NCBI RefSeq assembly: GCF_014645375.1
Contig: NZ_BMLT01000010.1
Span: 1 to 64,000, forward strand
Source of the DNA: Marinobacterium nitratireducens
GTDB taxonomy: Bacteria > Pseudomonadota > Gammaproteobacteria > Pseudomonadales > Balneatricaceae
DNA: 64,000 nt
Reading direction: 5' to 3'
The notes beneath the pieces are model-generated. The model was not told the origin of the DNA and searched no databases. It saw nothing but the letters and a program-made list of their open reading frames with translations. This document shows, piece after piece, positions 48,784 to 57,240 of the stretch. Positions within the stretch are counted from its first letter, which is position 1. Every line of letters starts with the position of its first letter. The translations under genes and the position numbers were made by a program.

Positions 48784-48896
48784 TGGCTCCAGAACGCAAC
48801 TGGCGCAACTTCGCCCTTCTCTACGGCACCGGCCTCGGCGGCCTGCTGCTGGTGACCAGCGTGCTCAAGCTGCTGTTCACCGCCATCGCCGTCTGA
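48783..48896 (+). CDS. Small single-span oxidase accessory protein (DUF2474/CydX-like)
   Basis: A 37-residue ORF whose ATG overlaps the cydB stop (TGATG). The peptide has a tryptophan near the N-terminus (APERNWRNFALL) and one hydrophobic helix (about 10-36). A small gene of the DUF2474 class commonly follows cioAB, and CydX follows cydAB, so position and form support a third subunit. Sequence similarity to DUF2474 is only loose by eye. Confidence 0.72.
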   Translation: MAPERNWRNFALLYGTGLGGLLLVTSVLKLLFTAIAV

Positions 48897-48997
48897 CCTG
48901 ATTCGGCGCCCCCAACCGGGGGCGTCCATTCGAGCACCCAGCCGGCCCCGGGACCTCACCCACTCGGGGCCGGCACCCTTCCCCCGTCGCTGTAGCG

Positions 48998-49042
48998 CTG
49001 TCATCCGCTAGCGAAATCGCTATAATTCTTTATTCGTGATAA
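48998..49042 (+). promoter_or_regulatory. gntR promoter with overlapping candidate operator
   Basis: A perfect -10 TATAAT at 49021-49026 has a weak -35 CTGTCA 17 bp upstream (48998-49003). Directly downstream, at 49030-49042, is the dyad TTAT-TCGTG-ATAA covering the probable start site. Such placement fits autorepression by the GntR protein. Two GC-rich hairpins without T tails (48906-48975) lie between the oxidase operon and this promoter. Confidence 0.5.
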
Positions 49043-49125
49043 CAGCATGGCCGGAGCCCGACGACCGGCTGCCCCCGTTTGCCCGGACCGTCCGGGAGCC
49101 GCACCGACACGAGAGACAGGACGAG

Positions 49126-49824
49126 ATGGCCAGTAGTTACTCCACCCGCAAAAAACCCTCGATGAAGCGGCGCTCGCTGCATGAGGAGATCGCCGAGCAC
49201 CTGCGGTCGATGATTATCGAAGGAGAGCTGCCGGAAGGCGAGCGCATCGATGAAAGCGCCCTCTGCGAACTGCTGGAGATATCCCGGACGCCACTGCGCG
49301 AAGCCCTGAAGGTATTGCATTCGGAAGGCCTCGTGACCATCGAGCCGAACCGGGGCGCACGGGTATCGACATTGACGGCGGAGGAGTTTGCCGAATTGTT
49401 CGAACTGATCAGCGGCCTCGAGCGGATGGCCGCGGAGCTTGCCGCCGAACGCGCTTCCGATGCCGAACTGAAAAAGCTGGCGCAGATGCAGCAGCGGATG
49501 GAGAAGCATTTCGGCAGCGGCGACCGCCACCACTACTTCCAGATCAATCAGGACATCCACCGCATGATCGTGGAGATGGCCGGCAACGAAACCCTCGCGG
49601 CACTGCACGAGCAGTTGCTGATGCGCGCCAGTCGCGGCCGTTACATGGCCATCGGCACCGAACATCGCTGGGAGGAATCGGTGCAGGAGCATCAGGCCCT
49701 GCTCGAGGCCCTGCAGGCCCACGACAGCGACAGAGCCGGCGCCATCCTGCGCGAGCATGTGCGCCACACCGGCGACTCCGCCGTCGAAGCCCTGAAGGTC
49801 GGTAAGACAGTTAACAGATCGTAG
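49126..49824 (+). CDS. GntR-family regulator with FCD domain
   Basis: A 232-residue FadR-subfamily regulator. The winged helix-turn-helix is at about 18-80 (SLHEEIAEHLRSMIIEGELP, then LEISRTPLREALKVLHSEGLV). The FCD ligand-binding domain follows, with metal-type histidines in INQDIHRMI and EHQALLEAL. The start at 49126 (MASSYSTRKK) has AGGA just upstream; the open frame extends to 49036. It is convergent with the catabolic operon on the minus strand, which it likely regulates, although its ligand is unknown. Confidence 0.9.
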   Translation: MASSYSTRKKPSMKRRSLHEEIAEHLRSMIIEGELPEGERIDESALCELLEISRTPLREALKVLHSEGLVTIEPNRGARVSTLTAEEFAELFELISGLERMAAELAAERASDAELKKLAQMQQRMEKHFGSGDRHHYFQINQDIHRMIVEMAGNETLAALHEQLLMRASRGRYMAIGTEHRWEESVQEHQALLEALQAHDSDRAGAILREHVRHTGDSAVEALKVGKTVNRS

Positions 49825-50350
49825 GTTGGGTGGAGCGGCGCAGCCGCGCAACCCAACAACCGCTCTGCCAGCCGACAGCCATCGATCTGCACTACGATCG
49901 ATATGGCGGGTTACGCGATGCGCGCCCTCGTAGGTTGGGTGCAGCGGCGCAGCCGCGGAACCCAACAACCGCTCTGCCAACCGGCAGCCATCGATCTGCA
50001 CTACGATCGATATGGCGGGTTACGCGATGCGCGCCCTCGTAGGTTGGGTGCAGCGGCGCAGCCGCGCAACCCAACAACCGCTCTGCCAGCCGGCAGCCAT
50101 CGATCTGCACTACGATCGATAAGGCGGGTTGCGCGATGCGCGTCCTCGTAGGTTGGGTGGAGCGGCGCAGCCGCGGAACCCAACAACCGCTCTGCCAGCC
50201 GACAGCCATCGATCTGCACTACGATCGATATGGCGGGTTACGCGATGCGCGCCCTCGTAGGTTGGGTGGAGCGGCGCAGCCGCGCAACCCAACAACCGCT
50301 CTGCCAGCGGCAGCCATCGATCTGCACTACGATCGATATGGCGGGTTACG
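49821..50350. repeat. Array of about 4.9 tandem copies of a 109-bp repeat
   Basis: Copies begin at 49821, 49930, 50039, 50148 and 50257, exactly 109 bp apart, with few substitutions and a one-base deletion in the last, truncated copy. Each unit holds two dyads: GTAGGTTGGGT paired with AACCCAAC around GC-rich DNA, and ATCGATC paired with GATCGAT. The array begins four bases before the gntR stop codon is complete. With 50351-50440, in which I see nothing specific, it fills a 616-base gap. Because 109 is not a multiple of 3 the repeats give spurious ORFs in several frames. Confidence 0.92.
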
Positions 50351-50440
50351 GCGCCTTTCAAGTCCGCGGAAAGCGGAAAAACCTTCCACAGCCGCGCCTA
50401 GACCCACCCTCCGATCCGTGCGTTCGAAAACCTTGTTTTG

Positions 50441-51214
50441 TTATTCAGGAAAGCTCACCCTTGCCTCGCCGACACCGGGGAAGCGGCCGATGATTTCGTC
50501 GCCCGGCTTGACGAACACCATGCCGGTCCAGGTACCGGTGGTGACCAGATCGCCCTCGCGCAGGCCTCCGTTTCGGCCGGTCAGATGGTTGGCCAGCCAG
50601 GGCAGCAGCCGGACCGGATTGCCGACCGAATGGCAGCCAACGCCCTCGACCTGCAGCTCGCCGTTCACGATCAGCTGCCCCGCCAGCGTTGACGGATCGA
50701 GGTCGCGCCAGTCGTCGGTACCGCTTCCGAGCACCAGCGCGGCGTTGATCTGGTTGTCCGCAAGCCTCCACAACTCGGCGCACTCCTGCCACTGCCGCAG
50801 CCGGGTATCGACCACCTCGATCGCCACCTGCACGCCGGCAACGGCCGCCCTCACTTCCTCGTCGCTGTAGGGCTCGTCCCGGGCCGGCAGATCCCGGCCG
50901 AGGCGATAGCACAGTTCGACCTCGACGCCGATCATGTGCAACTGATCCGCCGGGATGCGGGCCGGGGATTCGAGCACCACCTGATCGAAAATCGGCGCGC
51001 CATAGGGCGTGGTTTCCGGGTTCGGAGCACCGGTCTTCCAGGCGCGGATGCGACCGCGGGACAACTCGCCGGCCACCCGGTCCTGAATGGCATAGGCGTC
51101 ATCGACCGTGCGGGGCTCGAGCCCGGTCGGCAACGCCTCGATCTGCCGCCCCTCCCGGTAGGCATTCAGCAGCAATGACGTGGCACTCTCTATCTGGTTC
51201 TGGTTCAGCGGCAT
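50441..51214 (-). CDS. 2-keto-4-pentenoate hydratase family (MhpD-like) protein
   Basis: A 257-residue protein of the FAH superfamily, MhpD/DmpE/DmpH subfamily (hydratases and decarboxylases of 2-oxo acids). The metal-binding acidic residues appear in GVEVELCYRLG and AIEVVDTR. The start at 51214 (MPLNQNQIESATS) has AGGA 7 bases upstream. It is the last gene of the minus-strand operon; substrate unknown. The typical role is adding water to 2-hydroxypenta-2,4-dienoate, but no aromatic meta-cleavage genes are near. Confidence 0.82.
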   Translation of the reverse strand: MPLNQNQIESATSLLLNAYREGRQIEALPTGLEPRTVDDAYAIQDRVAGELSRGRIRAWKTGAPNPETTPYGAPIFDQVVLESPARIPADQLHMIGVEVELCYRLGRDLPARDEPYSDEEVRAAVAGVQVAIEVVDTRLRQWQECAELWRLADNQINAALVLGSGTDDWRDLDPSTLAGQLIVNGELQVEGVGCHSVGNPVRLLPWLANHLTGRNGGLREGDLVTTGTWTGMVFVKPGDEIIGRFPGVGEARVSFPE

Positions 51215-51259
51215 CTTAGATTCCTGCAGATGGGTTCTGGATTGAATTGCGCTATCCAC

Positions 51260-52675
51260 TCATTCGGGCCAGCGGTCGGACCAGGGCGCGCACGCCTCGT
51301 ACCGGGCCGCCAGTGTCAGCAACTGACGATCGGCGCCGAAGCGCCCCACCAGCTGGAAGCCGATCGGCAGCCCCTCGCGCGACGGTGCCGAGGGCAGGTT
51401 GATCGCGGGATGGCCGCAGGCGTTGACCCACCCGGTGTAAACGGCATGGCCGCGCGGCCCCACCTCGCGCCCGTCGATTCGCTGCGGATAAGGCGTGGCG
51501 GCCGGCCAGGGCAGTGCCGCCGCGGATGGCGTCATGATGATGTCGATGTCGTCGAACGCGGCTCCCACCTCGCGTCGGAAGGCGTCTACCGACTCCAGCG
51601 CGCGCAGGTACTCGGACGCGCCGACCTTCGCGCCCTCGGCAGCCATCTTCACGAAGCGTTCAGAGACCTGCTCCTGCGCCTGTGGATGACGTTCGAACAG
51701 CGAGGCAACGCCCACCTGTCCCAGCTTCGGCCAGAAGGCGTTGACGAAATCGAGGCTGAACGGCAGCGGTCCGGTTTCGACCCGATGACCAAGCTGGCGC
51801 AGCTGCGCCGTCGCCGCCTCGACACTGGCGGCGATCTGCGGATCCAGGGCGTTGCCGCCAAAATCCGGCACGTACAGGATATTCAGCGCCTCGGCATCAT
51901 CCCCCGTGGCTGCCGCCGCCGCTGCCAGCGACTTGCGATCGCGACCATCCGGGCCCGACAGCAGCTCGAACAACAGCCGGACATCGGCAACACTGCGGGC
52001 GATCGGCCCCACCACCTCGAAATCGAGCAGGATCTGCGGCAGGCTGTTGTGCCGAGGCACGGCGCCGATCGACGGTTTCAGGCCCAGCAGGCCGGTGTGG
52101 GACGCCGGCCGGCGGATCGAGCCCCCGCCGTCGGTACCGATCGCCAGCGGCCCCAGACCCGCCGCCACCGCCGCCACCGCACCGCCGCTGGATCCGCCCG
52201 GCGTAAGCCCGGTGTTCCAGGGGTTACGGGTCACGCCGAACAGGGGGTTGTCGGTGTAGCCTTCGAGGGTGAACTCCGGCACGTTGGTCTTGCCCAGAAT
52301 CACCAGCCCCGCCTCCCGCAGCCTCGCCACGGGCAGCTCGTCGGCATCCGGCACGAAATGCCGGTACAGCTCCGAGCCCCAGGTGGCCGGCAGGTCACGC
52401 ACCAGAATATTGTCCTTGACGCTGACCGGCACGCCGTCGAGCCCGCTGAGCGGCTGCCCTGCAGCCCAGCGCCGGGCGCTCGCCTCGGCATCTTCACGCC
52501 GCGCCGGGTTCGGCGCGACGATGGCGTTGAGTTGCGGATTCTGAGCGGCAATGCGCGCTTCGACCGACTCCAGCACCTCGACCGGACTGAAGTCGCCACG
52601 CCGGTAGCCGGCACTGAGCTCGGCGGCACCCAGTCGCCAGAGCTCCCCGGTGTCCGGGCCTGATTCAAACCTCAT
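51260..52675 (-). CDS. Amidase-signature family amidase
   Basis: Hydrolyses an amide to acid and ammonia. The 471-residue protein has the full Ser-cisSer-Lys triad: K87 in GVPVSVKDNI, S162 in TPGGSSGGA and S186 in TDGGGSIRRPA. It could also be a GatA-like paralogue but sits in a catabolic operon without gatB or gatC. It is 15 bases after dctM and 45 bases before the hydratase gene. Together with the amidohydrolase gene it suggests stepwise hydrolysis of a cyclic amide. Confidence 0.9.
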   Translation of the reverse strand: MRFESGPDTGELWRLGAAELSAGYRRGDFSPVEVLESVEARIAAQNPQLNAIVAPNPARREDAEASARRWAAGQPLSGLDGVPVSVKDNILVRDLPATWGSELYRHFVPDADELPVARLREAGLVILGKTNVPEFTLEGYTDNPLFGVTRNPWNTGLTPGGSSGGAVAAVAAGLGPLAIGTDGGGSIRRPASHTGLLGLKPSIGAVPRHNSLPQILLDFEVVGPIARSVADVRLLFELLSGPDGRDRKSLAAAAAATGDDAEALNILYVPDFGGNALDPQIAASVEAATAQLRQLGHRVETGPLPFSLDFVNAFWPKLGQVGVASLFERHPQAQEQVSERFVKMAAEGAKVGASEYLRALESVDAFRREVGAAFDDIDIIMTPSAAALPWPAATPYPQRIDGREVGPRGHAVYTGWVNACGHPAINLPSAPSREGLPIGFQLVGRFGADRQLLTLAARYEACAPWSDRWPE

Positions 52676-52690
52676 TCTGCTTCTCCATCG

Positions 52691-53983
52691 TCAGTGCATC
52701 ATGTTGGGTAGCCAGAGGGCAATCTGCGGGAACGCCATCAGCAGCAACGCAAATACCAGCATCATCAGCATGTACGGCATGACGCCCCACATGACATCCT
52801 GGATATTGCCGCCGTCCTTGCGCACGCTCTGCACCACGAAAAGGTTCATGCCCACCGGCGGCGTGATCATGCCAAGCTCGCACATCAGCACCACGAAGAC
52901 GCCGTACCAGATCGGATCCACCCCCAGCGCCACCACGATCGGGTAGGTGATCGGAATGGTCACCACCTGCATCGACAGCACATCCATGAACATGCCCAGG
53001 CAGAGGTAGAAGACGATCAGCACCAGCAGCAGCATGGTCGGCGTCAGGCCGAGCGAAGTGACCCAGGCGGTCAGGTCGTCGACCACGCCGGTCAGGCTGA
53101 TGGTCAGGTTGAGCACGAAGGCGGCGGTGATGATCAGCAGGATCATGCCGGTGATGCGGGCGGTCTGGACGAAGCAGCCCTGCAGGAAGGCCAGGTTCAG
53201 CCGCCCGGAGCGCCAGGCGAAGTACAGCGCGGCCATCACGCCCAGTGCCGCCGACTCGGTCGCGGTGGCGATACCGGCATAGATGCTGCCCATGACGATG
53301 CCGAAGATCACCGCCGGCGGTATCAGATTGGCCGACAGACGGATGCGATCGCGCAGCGATACCCGCTCTTCGCGCTTGCCATCCTCGCCCATATTGGTCA
53401 CGCCGATGTAGAACATGAACAGCAGGCTCAGCGCGATGCCGGGCAGAAGGCCGGCGATGAACAGCTTGCCGATGGAGTTGTTGGTCAGGGAGCCATAGAT
53501 CAGCATGTTGACGCTGGGCGGGATCAGTATCCCCAGCGTGCCGCCGGCGGCGAGGCTGCCAAGCGCCTGCTTCATCGAGTACTTGCGCTCGTTCAGCGAC
53601 GGCAGCGCCACGGTGCCGATGGTGGCGGCGGTGGCGACCGACGAACCGGACGTCGCCGCGAACAGCGCGCAACAGCCGATGTTGGTGTGCACCAGACCGC
53701 CCGGAAGCCGTCCGAGCCAGGCCGCCATCGCAACGTACATGCGATCGGCGATACCGCTGCGCAGCATCAGCTCGCCCAGGAGGATAAACAGCGGAATAGC
53801 GGTGAGGATATTTTCATTCTGTACCGACCAGACCACGGCGCCGGTCGATTCGAGGAAGGGCCAGCCGAATACGGCGACGCCGCCGATCATGCCGACCAGC
53901 GCCATGGTCACGGCAATCGGCAGCCCGAGCAGCAGCAGCCCGAGCATCGAGAAAAACGCCAGAAAAACGATCGAAACGCTCAT
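52691..53983 (-). CDS. dctM: TRAP transporter large permease (DctM)
   Basis: Large membrane subunit of a tripartite ATP-independent periplasmic transporter. The 430-residue protein has about 12 membrane helices and typical segments such as GGTLGILIPPSVNMLIYG and FLCLGMFMDVLSM-like motifs near the C-terminal half, then GMITPPVGMNLFVV. The start overlaps the dctQ stop (ATGA). Substrate follows from the binding protein encoded upstream. Confidence 0.94.
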   Translation of the reverse strand: MSVSIVFLAFFSMLGLLLLGLPIAVTMALVGMIGGVAVFGWPFLESTGAVVWSVQNENILTAIPLFILLGELMLRSGIADRMYVAMAAWLGRLPGGLVHTNIGCCALFAATSGSSVATAATIGTVALPSLNERKYSMKQALGSLAAGGTLGILIPPSVNMLIYGSLTNNSIGKLFIAGLLPGIALSLLFMFYIGVTNMGEDGKREERVSLRDRIRLSANLIPPAVIFGIVMGSIYAGIATATESAALGVMAALYFAWRSGRLNLAFLQGCFVQTARITGMILLIITAAFVLNLTISLTGVVDDLTAWVTSLGLTPTMLLLVLIVFYLCLGMFMDVLSMQVVTIPITYPIVVALGVDPIWYGVFVVLMCELGMITPPVGMNLFVVQSVRKDGGNIQDVMWGVMPYMLMMLVFALLLMAFPQIALWLPNMMH

Positions 53984-54621
53984 TTTGCCATCCCCCCGGC
54001 CGCGATGCGGTTGCCATCGCGGTCCTCGCTGCGTTGCGCCTGGTGGCTCTGGTTTCCGCCCCGTTGGGCGCGCTGCTCGAAATCGTCCAGCTCCTCCTTG
54101 ACCTCGTCGGAAACCCCGCGCGGATGGAACTCCACGTTCAGAGTCTCGCTGTTACCGCGCAGCAGCAGCCAGGTGGCGCGCAGCGCGAACCCCAGTGCCA
54201 CCAGCGCGAAGATGCAGAGGCTGACGAACCAGACACTCTGCGGATAGATCAGCGGCGTGGCCCAGGGCGTGGCCGCGGTACTTCCGTAATCGACGGTCTC
54301 GCTGACCACGCGCCAGGTAATCCACACCAGGATGCCGGCGAACGCCGCCATCAGCGTCGCCGACAGCCAGTTCATCAGCGACTGCATCCGGCGCGGCAGC
54401 AGTTCGTGAAACAGGTCGATCCGGATATGGGTACGGCCCAGCAGGGCCAGCGAGAAAGCCAGGGTACCGCCAACGGCAAGGGCGTAACCGCCCAGCTCGT
54501 CCGCCCCCTGCAGCGACATGCTGAAGAATTTGCGCAGCACGGTCTCGACCGAGACCAGCACCGACAGCAGCAGGAAGATGCCACCGAACAGCCAGCTGGC
54601 AAGCGCCTCGATACGTTTCAT
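53980..54621 (-). CDS. dctQ: TRAP transporter small permease (DctQ)
   Basis: Small membrane subunit of the same TRAP system, 213 residues with four membrane helices (about 8-28, 45-65, 85-107, 135-157) and the family segment GADELGGYALAVGGTLAFSLALLGRTHIRIDLF. It has a longer hydrophilic C-terminal tail (about 170-213) than usual. It overlaps dctM by four bases. A 150-base gap to dctP holds a GAGGCGG/CCGCCTC hairpin (54744-54763). Confidence 0.9.
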   Translation of the reverse strand: MKRIEALASWLFGGIFLLLSVLVSVETVLRKFFSMSLQGADELGGYALAVGGTLAFSLALLGRTHIRIDLFHELLPRRMQSLMNWLSATLMAAFAGILVWITWRVVSETVDYGSTAATPWATPLIYPQSVWFVSLCIFALVALGFALRATWLLLRGNSETLNVEFHPRGVSDEVKEELDDFEQRAQRGGNQSHQAQRSEDRDGNRIAAGGMAK

Positions 54622-54743
54622 GGAAACACCTCTTTTCGCAGCGAATGGCGCCCGGGTTGCCCGCAGGCACCATCCACCGGCTTTAACAGAAGATTGCAGC
54701 GGTATGCGCGATTGCCGATGGCAACCACGAGACCGCGGAACGC

Positions 54744-54763
54744 GAGGCGGCTCCTGCCGCCTC
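54744..54763. other. Hairpin in dctP-dctQ gap
   Basis: GAGGCGG (54744-54750) pairs with CCGCCTC (54757-54763) around a 6-base loop. There is no T tract. A hairpin here commonly lets the binding protein be made in excess of the permease; that role is inferred. Confidence 0.45.
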
Positions 54764-54771
54764 CCCCTCCG

Positions 54772-55806
54772 TTACAGCCCGACGGACTCGCCCAGTGCCG
54801 CCTTCCAGTCCTCGGCGCAGCTCGGGTTGGTCTTGTTGCAGACCTCGGACCAGGTCGGATAGGAGATTTCCCTGACGCCGTTGCGCAGGATCGCCAGATC
54901 CTCATCGGTCACCTGCACTTCGGTCAGGTCGAACTGTGTACCGGTCTTGCACTCTCTGCCAACGTTGCAGTTCTTGGCATCCTCGAACAGCTCTTCGGAG
55001 TAGGCCCAGATATCATCGACCAGCTCGTCGAATGCCCCCTGCAGCTTCTCCTGCTGCTCCGGCGTGAACTTGTTCCAAGTCTTGAGGTTGATGCCGTACC
55101 CGTTCAGCGCCATCTGGAAGCCCAGCGGCAGGACGTGGGTGGTCACTTCGGGCCAGCCGGCGGAGTTGGCCGAGCTCGGACCCGTGATGGCGCAGTCCAC
55201 CACGCCGAGCGCCAGGCTCTGATGCACATCGCCGAAGCCCAGCGGCACCGGAATCCCCCCGACCGACTCGACGAACTGGGCCAGATTCTGGTCGTAGACC
55301 CGCACCTTCAGCCCCTTGACGTCGGACAGACTGGCGATCGGATGCTTGCAGAAAAGCACCTGCGGGCCGAAGGGCCAGACGCCCAGCAGCTTGGTGTTGA
55401 AGCGCTCCTGCAGTCGCTTGTCGACCACTTCGCTGTACTTGTCCGCCACTTCGCGACCGGACTTGTAGTCCGGGCTCAGGCCCACCAGGTCAAGACCAAG
55501 TATGGTCGGCTCGTCGCGGGAAACCTGGGACATGCGCAGCGACACCAGATCGAACATGCCGGATTTCAGCACCCGTAGCTCTTCGACATCCTTGATACCG
55601 GTGGTATCGAGCGGCTTGTAGTTGACCTCGAGCGGCAGGCCGGCCGTTTCCTGCAGGGTTTCGAAGAACGGCTGTTCCTTGTTTTTCTGGATCAGACCGG
55701 TCGCCAGCGGCTGACCGACGACCCGGAGCTTGACGACATCCTCCGCCATCGCCGGTGCGGCGAGAACGGAAGCACCCAGTACTGCAGCCAGAAGTGTCTT
55801 TTTCAT
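54772..55806 (-). CDS. dctP: TRAP transporter substrate-binding protein (DctP family)
   Basis: Periplasmic binding protein. Signal peptide MKKTLLAAVLGASVLAAPAM ends at AMAED; the mature part has the DctP pattern, including the GLKVRVYDQNLAQFVESVGG segment with the usual arginine. Unlike the second DctP here, it lacks DGQENP and reads DCAITGPSSA, so its ligand differs. Two cysteine pairs near the C-terminus (CNVGREC; VCNKTNPSC) could form disulfides. The start at 55806 has AAGGAG upstream, giving 344 residues. Confidence 0.9.
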   Translation of the reverse strand: MKKTLLAAVLGASVLAAPAMAEDVVKLRVVGQPLATGLIQKNKEQPFFETLQETAGLPLEVNYKPLDTTGIKDVEELRVLKSGMFDLVSLRMSQVSRDEPTILGLDLVGLSPDYKSGREVADKYSEVVDKRLQERFNTKLLGVWPFGPQVLFCKHPIASLSDVKGLKVRVYDQNLAQFVESVGGIPVPLGFGDVHQSLALGVVDCAITGPSSANSAGWPEVTTHVLPLGFQMALNGYGINLKTWNKFTPEQQEKLQGAFDELVDDIWAYSEELFEDAKNCNVGRECKTGTQFDLTEVQVTDEDLAILRNGVREISYPTWSEVCNKTNPSCAEDWKAALGESVGL

Positions 55807-55907
55807 GGCAAAACTCCTTATTTTTATAATCGAGACTTGTATTGCAGTGGTTGCCGCAAGCGGCAGGGAAACAGCGGGCGGAGTTCGGAGTCCCCGCCCT
55901 TTGGTCA

Positions 55908-57107
55908 TCAGGCGGCCTTGTCCCGGGATTGCGTCTGCGGCGCGGTTTCGGCCAGATAGTCGATCGCCGCCTGTACGCCTCCCTTGCTGTGGGGGACGCC
56001 GGCAATCGCCAGTCCCATCTCGACACCGGCCAGGGTGCCGAGCAGACTGAGGTCGTTGAAGTCGCCGAGGTGGCCGATGCGGAAGGCCCGGTCCTGCAGC
56101 TTGTTGAGGCCGGTGCCGAGAGACATGTCGAAGTTGTCCAGAATCACCTGACGCAGCCCGTCCGCACTATGCCCCTCGGGCACCAGTACCGTGGTCAGCA
56201 CGTTGCTGTGCTCGGACGGCACCAGACTCAGCACCTCCAGCCCCCAGGCACGCACCGCACGGCGCGTCGCCTCGCTGAAGCGCGCATGGCGGGCGAAGAC
56301 GTTGTCCAGCCCCTCCTCCAGCAGCATCGCGATCGCCTCTTTCAGGCCATACAGCAGGTTGGTGGCCGGCGAGTACGGGAAGTAGCCGTTGGCGTTGTGC
56401 TGCAGCATTTCATCCCAGCCCCAGTAGGAGCGCGGCAGCGTCGCACGTCTGGAGGCTTCAAGCGCCTTCGGACTGATGGCATTGAAGCTCAGCCCCGGCG
56501 GCATCATCAGCCCCTTCTGCGAGCAAGTGATCGCGACATCCACGCCCCACTCGTCGGTGCGGAAGTCGACCGAGCCGAGACCGGAAATGGTATCGACCAG
56601 CAGCAGCGCCGGATGCCCGGCGGCATCGATGGCGCGGCGCACCGACGCGATATCGCTGGTGACGCCGGTGGAGGTTTCATGGTGCACCACGCAGACCGCC
56701 TTGATCTCGTGGGCGCTGTCCTCGGCGAGGCGCCGGCCGATGGCTCCGGCATCGACGCCGTGACGCCAGTCACCGGCGATGAATTCCGCCTCGAGGCCCA
56801 GCTTTTTCGTCATGCCGTGCCAGAGCGTCGCGAACTGCCCGGTTTCGTACATCAGTACCCGGTCGCCGCTGCAGAGGGTGTTGACCAGCGCCGCCTCCCA
56901 GGCGCCGGTGCCCGATGCCGGATAGATCACCACCGGGTTATCGGTCTTGAAGATCTGCTTGATGCCGGACAGCACCGACTTGCCCAGCTCGGCGAACTCG
57001 GGTCCCCGGTGATCGATGGTCGGACGATCCATCGCGCGCAGGATTCGATCAGGCACGTTGCTCGGGCCCGGGATCTGCAGAAAATGGCGGCCACTCTTGT
57101 AGGTCAT
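55908..57107 (-). CDS. Class V aminotransferase (serine-glyoxylate / ureidoglycine-glyoxylate type)
   Basis: PLP aminotransferase of the alanine/serine-glyoxylate family, 399 residues. PLP lysine is K198 in TCSQKGLM; the start reads HFLQIPGPSNVPDRILRAM, as in serine-glyoxylate and PucG-type enzymes. The ATG at 57107 has GGAG 7 bases upstream and is preferred over the TTG two codons earlier. It lies between a dihydropyrimidinase-type gene and dctP. Ureidoglycine, serine or a 2-aminoacid derived from the imported substrate are candidate donors; not resolved from sequence. Confidence 0.88.
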   Translation of the reverse strand: MTYKSGRHFLQIPGPSNVPDRILRAMDRPTIDHRGPEFAELGKSVLSGIKQIFKTDNPVVIYPASGTGAWEAALVNTLCSGDRVLMYETGQFATLWHGMTKKLGLEAEFIAGDWRHGVDAGAIGRRLAEDSAHEIKAVCVVHHETSTGVTSDIASVRRAIDAAGHPALLLVDTISGLGSVDFRTDEWGVDVAITCSQKGLMMPPGLSFNAISPKALEASRRATLPRSYWGWDEMLQHNANGYFPYSPATNLLYGLKEAIAMLLEEGLDNVFARHARFSEATRRAVRAWGLEVLSLVPSEHSNVLTTVLVPEGHSADGLRQVILDNFDMSLGTGLNKLQDRAFRIGHLGDFNDLSLLGTLAGVEMGLAIAGVPHSKGGVQAAIDYLAETAPQTQSRDKAA

Positions 57108-57240
57108 TCGCAAACTCCTTGTTTTTATGAATATCGGAGTGAATCAGGCCGGTCGGGCCCGAACGGCTCCGGTCTTGCACTGCCTGGTGGTGGAAACAGG
57201 CTGCCGGGTGACCGGCAACCGGCCATCGACTGAAGGACGA

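Noticed and set aside
49821-50350. Possible CRISPR array
   Set aside because: The whole 109-bp period is conserved, so there are no unique spacers; no cas genes are nearby.
49692-50361. Several similar short ORFs within the 109-bp array
   Set aside because: They are the same repeat read in shifting frames (109 is not divisible by 3), have no ribosome sites of note, and differ only by repeat substitutions.
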